Of a stretch of DNA of 55,514 nucleotides, positions 39,226 through 45,693 are shown piece after piece. Within the stretch, counting starts at the first letter, position 1. Every line of letters begins with the position of its first letter. The stretch spans positions 1 to 55,514 of the IMG/VR virus record IMGVR_UViG_3300036766_001792. One strand, 5' to 3'. Position numbers and translations under genes: made by a program. The notes under the pieces were generated by a model. The model was given only the letters and a program-made list of their open reading frames with translations. It was not told the origin of the DNA and searched no databases. Source of the stretch: a virus.

Positions 39226-39714
39226 CTACTGCAGATCAGATGCCAGGAACTTCGCCCGCTCGGGACTGAGCGCCCGAAGCCCGTCCGGGTCAGTCAGCCA
39301 CATGGCGCACGACGTGGCAAAGTCCTCTAGGTTCATATCATCTGAAAGGTATGCCCAGGGTCTCGGCTGGGTGGCGACCACCACCGCATTGAAGTCCCAG
39401 GCCTCCTTAGTATCATACCACTCCACCAAACCCGGGGTCGTCGGATTCTTGCCAGTCTCGTCGAATACTGTCCAAGCCTGATGAGCGTGGCACAGCTCGT
39501 GAGCGAGTACTTTCAGGCTCTGGTTCGGGGCCAGCACAACCTCCCCGGTTGACTCCCAGTAGAAGTTGCGCGACTCCCCACCGCCGAACGGGCAAACGCC
39601 GCTGGACGTGCAGCCCCGGTCCGACACGAACACGTGGGTCCCGATCGGGACGGTCATGCACGCCGCAGATGCGAGCGCCGCAAGCGCCAGGGCAACGACC
39701 ACCAATTTGGTCAT
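39226..39714 (-). CDS. Secreted lipoprotein with HExxH metallopeptidase motif
   Basis: 162 residues from ATG 39714 (ATG 39717 is equivalent). The signal peptide is TKLVVVALALAALASAAC with a good lipobox. SLKVLAHELCHAHQAW carries HELCH, a zinc metallopeptidase (HExxH) signature, and EWYDTKEAWDFN may give the third ligand. The mature protein is small with a few Cys. It is likely exported and anchored in the host envelope. Peptidase activity is inferred from the motif alone. A superinfection or cell-wall role is possible. Confidence 0.65.
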   Translation of the reverse strand: MTKLVVVALALAALASAACMTVPIGTHVFVSDRGCTSSGVCPFGGGESRNFYWESTGEVVLAPNQSLKVLAHELCHAHQAWTVFDETGKNPTTPGLVEWYDTKEAWDFNAVVVATQPRPWAYLSDDMNLEDFATSCAMWLTDPDGLRALSPERAKFLASDLQ

Positions 39715-39923
39715 CATCGAACCCCACGTCCCCCGCCGTCCGGCGGATCCATCATGTCCTGCACCAGTACGCCTGGGGTCTTCAGCAGCTGTACCAAGGG
39801 GTCGTCCGCCGCCGGAAGATGCCTGTCCGGGCTGTGCCTCGGATTGTCGCACTTCACCCGCCACGTCTCAAGCCCCGTGTCCCATACCTTGACCATGTTG
39901 CCCCCGCACGCGCACCTGCTCAT
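39714..39923 (-). CDS. Small zinc-ribbon-like protein
   Basis: 69 residues from ATG 39923 (ATG 39926 is also possible), with GGAGG close by. RCACGGNMVKVWDTGLETWR and a later Cys and His (KCDNPRH) form a small ribbon. The C-terminal half is unremarkable. Function unknown. Confidence 0.5.
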   Translation of the reverse strand: MSRCACGGNMVKVWDTGLETWRVKCDNPRHSPDRHLPAADDPLVQLLKTPGVLVQDMMDPPDGGGRGVR

Positions 39924-40195
39924 CATATGCCTCCCTTGACCGGCGCCGCCATCAGGTCCCCGACGGCCTCGACGATGGCGCCCAGCACCTCGGCCGCGTG
40001 CTCCCGGTAGATCTCGACGCCTATCCTCGTCGGCAGGAACGAGTCCCCGCCGGCCGGGAGCCAATACTTCCTGACACTGACCGAACGCACCCCGGTCTTC
40101 GGGTTCGTCTGCGTCGAGACCCGGAGCTGCGTCGTCGGATTGATCATGAAGGTACCAAAAACACGCGCCGCTATTTTAGTCTTCTTTGCGATCAT
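39923..40195 (-). CDS. Possible PC4/YdbC-like ssDNA-binding protein
   Basis: 90 residues from ATG 40195. RVFGTFMINP, KTGVRSVSVRKYWLPAGGD and FLPTRIGVEIYREHAAEVLG resemble the four strands and long helix of the PC4-like fold (the motif PT..G..I before the helix). Phage relatives bind single-stranded DNA. The match is by eye. Alternatively, an unrelated small beta-helix protein. Confidence 0.45.
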   Translation of the reverse strand: MIAKKTKIAARVFGTFMINPTTQLRVSTQTNPKTGVRSVSVRKYWLPAGGDSFLPTRIGVEIYREHAAEVLGAIVEAVGDLMAAPVKGGI

Positions 40196-40559
40196 AAGGC
40201 CAGCCTCCTCGTGCGTACGTCCGTCGGGCGTGGCAGTTAGCACATACGACCTCGCACTTCTCGACCTCAGCTTGAGCTTTCGTTAGACTTCCCCTTGTAC
40301 TTGGGGCCCAATGCTTTCGTGATGGCGGCAGATGATCAAACTCAAGCACTATCGGATCGGCCTCCCCACAGTCAACGCACGGGTGGGTCGCCTTGTACTC
40401 CCGTATCCATGCCCTAACCTGCGCCATACGCACCCGCCGCATTGCCTTGGCGTGTTCATGGTGATCCCGTTCCCAAGCCCGGGCTTTGGCGATAATCTTC
40501 TGGCGATTAGCCAAATAGTACTCATGAGCCGCCGCTGACCTCTCAATCGCATTCCTCAT
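40176..40559 (-). CDS. HNH endonuclease
   Basis: 127 residues from ATG 40559, with GGAGGGGGC three bases upstream. A basic, helical DNA-binding first half (YYLANRQKIIAKARAWERDH) leads into the zinc HNH core: HPCVDCGEADP, VLEFDHLPP, and CEVVCANCHARRTYARGG. It is likely a free-standing homing nuclease. The DNA is visibly less GC-rich than neighbouring genes. Confidence 0.85.
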   Translation of the reverse strand: MRNAIERSAAAHEYYLANRQKIIAKARAWERDHHEHAKAMRRVRMAQVRAWIREYKATHPCVDCGEADPIVLEFDHLPPSRKHWAPSTRGSLTKAQAEVEKCEVVCANCHARRTYARGGWPYDRKED

Positions 40560-40699
40560 CTTGCCCCCTCCGCCCACCATGTGGACGCCGTCGGCGGGTT
40601 GAGGTTCGGCGGCTCGGTGCGCGCGAACTCGCCCACCGTTATGGCGGCGACCGCAAGTGCCACCGCGATCAGAAGCTTACCGGCTCGCTTGCCAGCCAT
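40556..40699 (-). CDS. Small membrane protein
   Basis: 47 residues from ATG 40699, with GGAGG four bases upstream. A basic start (MAGKRAGK) precedes one hydrophobic helix (LLIAVALAVAAITVG, about 9-23). The end is polar and Pro-rich. It could be a membrane-anchored peptide. Function unknown. Confidence 0.5.
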   Translation of the reverse strand: MAGKRAGKLLIAVALAVAAITVGEFARTEPPNLNPPTASTWWAEGAR

Positions 40700-41075
40700 A
40701 CTTCCTCCGCGGCTTGCGCCGCCCGGATGCCCGCCGCCTCGCCGGCCGGAAGTCACTGATCTTGTGCCTGCTCTTGCCGAACCCCGCCTCCTCCTCGCGC
40801 CTGAGCGTCTCCATGCACTCGTGGCACGGCGTGCCCTCGCGCAGCACCGGTACCATCATCGCGCCGGGGACCTCGTCGTCTGGCTTGTTCTTGTCGAGGT
40901 ACACCCGGACCCGCATCGCCGGGACGCCTGGTGGGCACCGCTCGTCGACCATGAACGTGTGGGCCTCGCCGCCGCCTCCGAGCACTATGCCCCTGAATGG
41001 GCACCGCCCGTTGGCGAGCCCGATGTCGGCCATCCCTACCGCCTGCTCCTCTGCCTTGCTATCTTCGTCGCCCAT
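40677..41075 (-). CDS. Hypothetical protein
   Basis: 132 residues from ATG 41075, with GAGGAG six bases upstream. The N-terminus is acidic. Residues about 25-75 look beta-rich (RGIVLGGGGEAHTFMVDERC, AMRVRVYLDKN). A CHEC motif precedes a basic tail (RRRASGRRKPRRK). No family recognised. Confidence 0.5.
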   Translation of the reverse strand: MGDEDSKAEEQAVGMADIGLANGRCPFRGIVLGGGGEAHTFMVDERCPPGVPAMRVRVYLDKNKPDDEVPGAMMVPVLREGTPCHECMETLRREEEAGFGKSRHKISDFRPARRRASGRRKPRRKYGWQASR

Positions 41076-41077
41076 GT

Positions 41078-41230
41078 CTAGCTCCTCTGCTGCTCGTCCA
41101 GCGCCTGGAGGACCGCCATAACCAGGCGGAATCTCCCGCGCTTCTCCGGCGGTATCTGAGCCTCCAGCCTGGCGTCCTTCTCCTCGCGCAGCTGCCTCAG
41201 CCATACCGGTTCCGCATTCGGGTCAACCAT
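41078..41230 (-). CDS. Small helical protein
   Basis: 50 residues from ATG 41230, with GGGAG nine bases upstream. It is charged and helical (WLRQLREEKDARLEAQIPPE, LVMAVLQALDEQQRS). It is the first gene behind two tandem copies of the promoter-like repeat (41261-41357). Function unknown. Confidence 0.5.
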   Translation of the reverse strand: MVDPNAEPVWLRQLREEKDARLEAQIPPEKRGRFRLVMAVLQALDEQQRS

Positions 41231-41260
41231 AATCACTGTCTCCCTGCTACCTTGTCCCTT

Positions 41261-41293
41261 ACCTACTATTATAATCGGCACTTTCGCCAAAAC
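41261..41293 (-). promoter_or_regulatory. Promoter/operator-like repeat, copy A
   Basis: On the minus strand GTTTTGGCGAAAGTGCCGAT is followed by TATAATAGTAGG, with TATAAT at 41268-41273. It belongs to a four-member set sharing GTTT-GGC-GTTCG then TTAT-AT. It lies about 30 bases before the 50-residue gene. Confidence 0.55.
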
Positions 41294-41320
41294 ACGAGCG
41301 CCCTGGGACAAGAGATTCGG

Positions 41321-41357
41321 GCCTCTACCTATAATAACGCACGAACAGGCCAAACGC
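41321..41357 (-). promoter_or_regulatory. Promoter/operator-like repeat, copy B
   Basis: The minus strand has GCGTTTGGCCTGTTCGTGCG, then TTATTATAGGTAGAGG. It begins right at the stop of the 171-residue gene and sits 28 bases upstream of copy A. The block is nearly identical to copy C. Confidence 0.6.
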
Positions 41358-41872
41358 TATGGCCTACCTCGCGCAATATACCGGCTCCGTGCATCAGCGT
41401 CCCACTTCGTCTTTTCGAACGTCTCGACGAGGTACTGCGTGATCACCTCGACCAAGCCTGGGCCTCCGTCCGGCTTGTAGTCCTGGACGCACCCGATGAT
41501 CTCGCGGGCGTAGAACCCGCACTCGCGGACCCTCTCGGCCGCCTCGCGCGCCGGCTGCTCGCGCTCCTGCTGCTCCCTGAACAGCCTGGCCGCCTTGATC
41601 GGCTCGTAGTCCTCCATGCTGAGGATCGCGTTCTTGGCGTTGAGGACGCTGTGCAAGTAGGTCTCGACGCTCCCGTCGTGGTTGACGTACTGGACCTTGA
41701 CGTAGTGGCGCTTGGCACGGCTGCCGTAGAAGGTGCGTCGACCTTCGAAGACGTCCGGCTCCGCGACCACCGCGAAGCGCCAGTAGCCCTGCGGCGAGTA
41801 GCGCGACGGCCGCCCGTTGCACACCATGACCTCCTGCCCTACCTCGAACTCCCGTCTCGTTGTCTTAGCCAT
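41357..41872 (-). CDS. Hypothetical protein
   Basis: 171 residues from ATG 41872, with GAGGAG seven bases upstream. It starts as a beta barrel (REFEVGQEVMVCNG, YWRFAVVAEPDVFEG, RHYVKVQYVNHDGSVE) and continues as charged helices (ARLFREQQEREQPAREAAER). No family recognised. It follows the DUF932 gene after an 85-base gap with a hairpin. Confidence 0.6.
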   Translation of the reverse strand: MAKTTRREFEVGQEVMVCNGRPSRYSPQGYWRFAVVAEPDVFEGRRTFYGSRAKRHYVKVQYVNHDGSVETYLHSVLNAKNAILSMEDYEPIKAARLFREQQEREQPAREAAERVRECGFYAREIIGCVQDYKPDGGPGLVEVITQYLVETFEKTKWDADARSRYIARGRP

Positions 41873-41905
41873 GTGCCGTCTCCTCTGCCTTCTGCCCTAT
41901 CGTGC

Positions 41906-41923
41906 GCCCACCAGGCGGTGGGC
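41906..41923 (-). terminator. Hairpin after the DUF932 gene
   Basis: GCCCACC, loop GCCT, GGTGGGC on the minus strand is a perfect 7-bp stem in the 85-base gap after the DUF932 stop. No T-run follows. It may be a terminator or RNA-processing site. Confidence 0.4.
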
Positions 41924-41957
41924 ACGCGGAGGGGCAGTAAGCCCGCTCCGTTGTGTC

Positions 41958-42998
41958 TCAGTTGACCCCCTGCCTGATGCTGACCGCCCGCACCTTGAGG
42001 GCGTCCAGGTCGGCCTGCATCCTCTCGTAGATGCCGGCCGTCGTGAGCAGCATGCTCGCCGCCTGCGACTTGATGTCCGCGCCGGCGCCTGCGAGTGTGG
42101 AGAGGAACTGCCCGTCGACCTTCGGACGGTGGAACCCGTCCTTGGTGGCCGTCGGGACGTACTTGTGGTCGACCCACGCCGTGACCGCGTTCAGCAGCCC
42201 CCAGGCCGACTCCTCGCCGTCGCCCCTGTAGAGGCTGACTATGGCGTCGACCTTCTCCTGCCGTCGCGTGTCCTCCTCGCCGGGCTTGTCCTCCTTCTGG
42301 GGGAAGAGGGCGTTCAGCAGCGGCTCGATCATCGGCAGCCCGTCCGTGTCGGCGAGCTGGTTCATGGCGATGCCGTAGAGCTTGAACGTGTCGACGCTGA
42401 TCCCCATGATCTGGCGGGCGACCGCGATCTTGCGGTTGATGTCGCCGGTGTGGGGGATGTGGACCGTGAGCTCCTTCTCGCCGTGCCAGAGCGCCGCCTG
42501 CAGGGTGTTCCAGCAGACTACCCGCTCACTCGTCGGGATGGCCCTGGCCGCCGACAAGCCGTCGTGCGTCGTCGTGAAGAGAATGAACCTCTTGCTGACG
42601 TCGCCGCGCTTGCCGATGATCATGTCCTCCGGGATCCGACACAGCGCCCAGAACGTCTGGCCGCCGCGAAGCGAACCAGCCGCCTCGTAGCCGAGCTCCT
42701 CGGTCGCCACCAGATGGTCCAGGAAGCTGATGCCGTCCGCGTTCTGGATGGGCCGGTACGCGCGCCCGACGTTGCCGAGGACCGCGCCGTCGGTCTCGCG
42801 AACGACCGCGAAGCGCCCGGGCATCTCGACGAACCTGCCGCCCAGACCCCTTGTGTACGCCTTCCGGATGCCCACCGTCCAGTCGGTGCCAGACAGCGCG
42901 CATACCTCAGCTGAGGACATCGCGCCCTTGACCACCGTGCCGAGACCGTGCCACGCCGGTTCGTCAGCGTACGCTGCCGATTCGACCTTGTGTGCCAT
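41958..42998 (-). CDS. DUF932 phage/plasmid-like protein
   Basis: 346 residues from ATG 42998, with AGGAGG seven bases upstream. It opens AYADEPAWHGLGTVVKGAMS and has RETDGAVLGNVGRAYRPIQN, FLDHLVATEELG, and VVCWNTLQAALW, the recognisable order of DUF932 (phage/plasmid-like protein, TIGR03299). The family is widespread in phages and mobile elements and its molecular job is not settled. The full length is normal. The gene follows the hairpin that ends the zinc-binding gene upstream. Confidence 0.85.
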   Translation of the reverse strand: MAHKVESAAYADEPAWHGLGTVVKGAMSSAEVCALSGTDWTVGIRKAYTRGLGGRFVEMPGRFAVVRETDGAVLGNVGRAYRPIQNADGISFLDHLVATEELGYEAAGSLRGGQTFWALCRIPEDMIIGKRGDVSKRFILFTTTHDGLSAARAIPTSERVVCWNTLQAALWHGEKELTVHIPHTGDINRKIAVARQIMGISVDTFKLYGIAMNQLADTDGLPMIEPLLNALFPQKEDKPGEEDTRRQEKVDAIVSLYRGDGEESAWGLLNAVTAWVDHKYVPTATKDGFHRPKVDGQFLSTLAGAGADIKSQAASMLLTTAGIYERMQADLDALKVRAVSIRQGVN

Positions 42999-43062
42999 TC
43001 TTGTACCTCCTCAGATACCTTCTGCCCGTTCACCCGGCGGCCGAAGCCCGGTCGCCGTGTCA

Positions 43063-43079
43063 AGGGGCGGAAAGCCCCT
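43063..43079 (-). terminator. Hairpin after the 99-residue gene
   Basis: AGGGGC, a 5-base loop, GCCCCT on the minus strand directly follows the TAG stop at 43081, then TTGACAC. The stem is six base pairs. It could terminate the short transcript from repeat copy C. Confidence 0.4.
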
Positions 43080-43080
43080 G

Positions 43081-43380
43081 CTAGCCTACCTGAACCACCC
43101 CGCCGCAGCGGGTGCAGTCCCAGTGGTGCTTGTTGCAGTGCGTGTGCACGCCGTCGGAGACGTAGCGCGGCTCGAGTCCGCCGTCGTCGCACTGGCACCA
43201 GACTGACGTCGCCCGCGCAGCCTTCGCCGACTCGCGGTCAATCACCATGGTCCTGCCCATCTTCCCTAGGCGCCTCGCCCTACGCGCGTCGAACGCCGCG
43301 TGCAGCTCGCCTTCATTCTTATATCCGAACAGCCCGTCATCTACCATCTGCCTTGTCCCTTCCGTAACCGCGACCGCCAT
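43081..43380 (-). CDS. Small zinc-binding-type protein
   Basis: 99 residues from ATG 43380, 6 bases after repeat copy C, with GAGGG five bases upstream. The first 55 residues are helical and basic (DARRARRLGKMG). The end has VWCQCDDGG, THCNKHHWDCTRCGG, a His/Cys cluster likely to hold zinc. It forms a short unit between a promoter-like repeat and a hairpin. Function unknown. Confidence 0.55.
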   Translation of the reverse strand: MAVAVTEGTRQMVDDGLFGYKNEGELHAAFDARRARRLGKMGRTMVIDRESAKAARATSVWCQCDDGGLEPRYVSDGVHTHCNKHHWDCTRCGGVVQVG

Positions 43381-43385
43381 CGGCG

Positions 43386-43423
43386 GCCCTCTACATACTA
43401 TAACGCACGAACTGCCGAAACGC
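43386..43423 (-). promoter_or_regulatory. Promoter/operator-like repeat, copy C
   Basis: The minus strand reads GCGTTTCGGCAGTTCGTGCG, then TTATAGTATGTAGAGGGC. Positions identical to copy B include GCGTTT, GGC, GTTCGTGCGTTAT and GTAGAGG. It begins at the stop of the 53-residue gene and ends 6 bases before the next start, so the mRNA leader would be very short. Confidence 0.6.
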
Positions 43424-43584
43424 TACGCCGACAGCCGCTCCTGCCTCCCGCGGCCGTAACCGGCCAAGAAGGCGAGCCGCTCGTCGCGGCCCCAGAACAG
43501 GGACGCCTCGCCCCTGAGGGCCTGCCACGCGTCCTCGCACCTGCTCTTGCCGTAGTGCCTGCCTGTCTCGTAGATGTGCACCAT
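43423..43584 (-). CDS. Small hypothetical protein
   Basis: 53 residues from ATG 43584, with GGGAGG seven bases upstream. It reads MVHIYETGRHYGKS, EDAWQALRGEASLFWG and ends in a basic helix (AGYGRGRQERLSA). It lies between repeat copies D and C. Function unknown. Confidence 0.55.
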   Translation of the reverse strand: MVHIYETGRHYGKSRCEDAWQALRGEASLFWGRDERLAFLAGYGRGRQERLSA

Positions 43585-43616
43585 GTCCGTACCTCCCAAC
43601 CGTGGCCGTCATGTTC

Positions 43617-43678
43617 GGCCCTTCATTATAATAATCGGCCGAACGGGTCAAACGAGAGCGGCCCGAACGGCCAAAAGC
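43617..43678 (-). promoter_or_regulatory. Promoter/operator-like repeat, copy D with extra half site
   Basis: The minus strand has GCTTTTGGCCGTTCGGGCC, then CGTTTGACCCGTTCGGCCG and TTATTATAATGAAGG. The first part repeats the TTTGGCC-GTTCG core without a -10 box, so it looks like an operator half. It fills most of the 111-base gap between 43585 and 43695. Confidence 0.6.
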
Positions 43679-43695
43679 ACAAAAAGATCGCAGAA

Positions 43696-43914
43696 TTATC
43701 GCCGGCGCCGTATCTGGCGCCTCGGAAGCGGGCCCGGGGCTCCCTCATCGCCGCCGCCCATCACGTCCAGGACCTCGCACACCAGGACCGCCTTCCCCTC
43801 GGCCGCGAGCGCCACCGCGCGCCTGTCGCGCACCGACGAGTCCTCGAACTTCTCGATCCGCATCCGCTCGTTGTCGAACGAAATGACCCTGTACTGGTAC
43901 CGCGGGGCCGTCAC
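43696..43914 (-). CDS. Small hypothetical protein
   Basis: 72 residues from GTG 43914, overlapping the upstream stop (GTGA). YQYRVISFDNERMRIEKFED is beta-like. The end is basic (LPRRQIRRRR). Function unknown. Confidence 0.45.
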   Translation of the reverse strand: MTAPRYQYRVISFDNERMRIEKFEDSSVRDRRAVALAAEGKAVLVCEVLDVMGGGDEGAPGPLPRRQIRRRR

Positions 43915-44633
43915 GGCAGCACCTGCGACGCGACCAGGAACGACCGCCCGTCCGCCGACAGCCCGATCGGTAGGTACCCCCGCTCAATGATGCTGAGCAG
44001 CGGGAGCCACACCGCGGGGGCCTCGTCCCATGCTTCCCACAGTCCCATGACCCACACCGGCCTCAGCCACTTGTACGCCGACGCGTGCGCCGGCTCCGAG
44101 ACGTTCTGCAGGTGCCCGAACGCCAGCTGCCTCAGCATGTCATACCGGTCATCCGAGTGCTCCCTCAGCTGCCTGTTCGCGTCGTCGTACCTGGCGTGCC
44201 ACGCCGGGTGCAGCGGCTGCTCGAACCACCTGTCGAGCGGGACCCACGCCACGCGCCCGCCGACCGGCTCCTGCTCGGTGGCCGACCGCGGGATCGGCGA
44301 CGTCTCGGCCATGGCCTTGAGGTGCGCCCTCGCGGCTGCGGAGCACGCCTTCAGCGGCGACTCGACCGGATAGAACATCCTGGCCGACCACACCCTCCAG
44401 AACGCCTGCGCGGTCGCGCGCGCTGGCCATTCTCCCAGCCCCTCGTCTCGGCTCACCGCCTCGAGCCACTTCCAGAGGACGTTCCGCCTGGTCCCGTCCT
44501 GGTATGTCTCGGTCTCCTTGAGGATCTGGGCGAAGCACGTCTGCGTCCATACCTGCAGACTGGACGAGCGCAGGTCCACGCCTAGGCCCTGCGCCACGGA
44601 GATCAGGTGTCCCCTCTCGGTCTCGAACGCCAT
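43911..44633 (-). CDS. Hypothetical protein
   Basis: 240 residues from ATG 44633, with AGGGGG five bases upstream. It is helical and Trp-rich (WKWLEAVSRDEGLGEWP, AQAFWRVWSARMFYP, VWVMGLWEAWDEAP). No family recognised. With the next two genes upstream it forms a block of unknown proteins between the tail lysin and the repeat-rich region. Confidence 0.55.
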   Translation of the reverse strand: MAFETERGHLISVAQGLGVDLRSSSLQVWTQTCFAQILKETETYQDGTRRNVLWKWLEAVSRDEGLGEWPARATAQAFWRVWSARMFYPVESPLKACSAAARAHLKAMAETSPIPRSATEQEPVGGRVAWVPLDRWFEQPLHPAWHARYDDANRQLREHSDDRYDMLRQLAFGHLQNVSEPAHASAYKWLRPVWVMGLWEAWDEAPAVWLPLLSIIERGYLPIGLSADGRSFLVASQVLP

Positions 44634-44642
44634 CCAATCCCC

Positions 44643-45335
44643 CTACGCCAGCGTCGGCCTGTGCGATACTACGAAGACGTTCCCTGGCGTTACCCCGCAC
44701 GGCCAGAACCCCATGAACACCACCTCAAGAAGATGGCCCCAACCGGAGTCCTCCTCGACCGCCATGTCCCACAGCGCGCGCTGCGCTATGAGCCTCACGT
44801 CCTGAAGCGCCAACCGACCGATCCTGTCCATGTCCGCGCGCCTCGAAGCTACCACGGCCGTGAGGATGTCGTCGAGCCTCTGGAGGTACGTGTTGCCCTC
44901 CGCCTGCGCGCCCATCGACTGCCGCGCCTGCACGTGCCGCGCCTGCCAGGCGCCGCCAAGCATCCTCGGCGGCTCCCAGAGTATCCTGTCTACCCCCTCC
45001 AGCTCCATGCCCTGCTTCCCGGCCCACTCCATGATCGGCCCGGCCACGCCCGCGAGTGGCTTGTTCGGGACGAAGAGCTCCATGGTCCCGAGGGTATCGA
45101 GTGCGCGCGCGATCCGCTCCCCACCCACCGGGTAGGCGGAGAAGAAGTCCGTGAGCATCGCCAGCCGCTGCTTTTCCGGCAGCCGGCGCATGTCTTCTAC
45201 GACGTTGTTCCAGCAGCACATCTGGGCGACGCGCTGCGCCTTCTTGTCCCCGTGCCTCCAGGCGGCGGCTAGCCAGGCCTCCCTAGCGGCATGTGCGTCG
45301 AACGGCCGCGCCGAATTAACGTCCAAGGCGCTCAC
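44643..45335 (-). CDS. Hypothetical protein
   Basis: 230 residues from GTG 45335, inside the end of the upstream gene. It is mostly helical (AWLAAAWRHGDKKAQRVAQM, LPEKQRLAMLTDFFSAYPVG). A hydrophobic C-terminus (LLEVVFMGFWPCGVTPGNVF) could be buried or membrane-linked. No family recognised. Confidence 0.55.
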   Translation of the reverse strand: MSALDVNSARPFDAHAAREAWLAAAWRHGDKKAQRVAQMCCWNNVVEDMRRLPEKQRLAMLTDFFSAYPVGGERIARALDTLGTMELFVPNKPLAGVAGPIMEWAGKQGMELEGVDRILWEPPRMLGGAWQARHVQARQSMGAQAEGNTYLQRLDDILTAVVASRRADMDRIGRLALQDVRLIAQRALWDMAVEEDSGWGHLLEVVFMGFWPCGVTPGNVFVVSHRPTLA

Positions 45336-45693
45336 CCATCGTTATGGCCTTGCTGTCCTGCGTCCAGTACAGCGTGCCGCCGAGGGCCCGCAGGGCGCGC
45401 TCCAGCTCCACGCGCTGGTCCAGGCTCGGCAGGTCGTCGAGGTATATCTGCATGTGCAGCGACTCACGCAACAGGCAGACGACTGTCAGCCACGTCGGCC
45501 CCTCGCTGACCGAGACCCGGAGCGTCTTGCCGTGGTAGACCTCGCTGCAGTGCTGCTCCCCCTTCCCCATGACGCATCGGCAGCCGATGCTCGCGCAGAG
45601 CAACAGCGCGCGACAGATCGCGTTCTGCACCTGCTCGAACGCGGCCTCCAGCGCCGGATAGCTGTTCTGGATCCAGACGTCGTAGTGTTGCAT
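45316..45693 (-). CDS. Hypothetical protein
   Basis: 125 residues from ATG 45693 (TGATG overlap with the lysin stop), with GGGGGG six bases upstream. Helices in the first half contain LLLCASIGCRC and EQHCSEVYHG. A beta half follows (TLRVSVSEGPTWLTVVCLL). No family recognised. Translation is probably coupled to the tail lysin gene. Confidence 0.55.
   Translation of the reverse strand: MQHYDVWIQNSYPALEAAFEQVQNAICRALLLCASIGCRCVMGKGEQHCSEVYHGKTLRVSVSEGPTWLTVVCLLRESLHMQIYLDDLPSLDQRVELERALRALGGTLYWTQDSKAITMGERLGR

Noticed and set aside
39215-39235. T-arm-like TTTCGAATCCCC on the plus strand, possible tRNA
   Set aside because: No matching acceptor stem or anticodon arm could be folded around it.
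39408-39424. GGTATGATACTAAGG inside the lipoprotein gene as a promoter
   Set aside because: It encodes WYDTK in frame and no gene starts after it; the same applies to GGTATGAT in the RNA ligase gene.
43030-43068. TTGACA sequence near 43057 as a sigma-70 -35 box for the DUF932 gene
   Set aside because: No acceptable -10 box lies 16-18 bases downstream; the sequence partly belongs to a hairpin arm.
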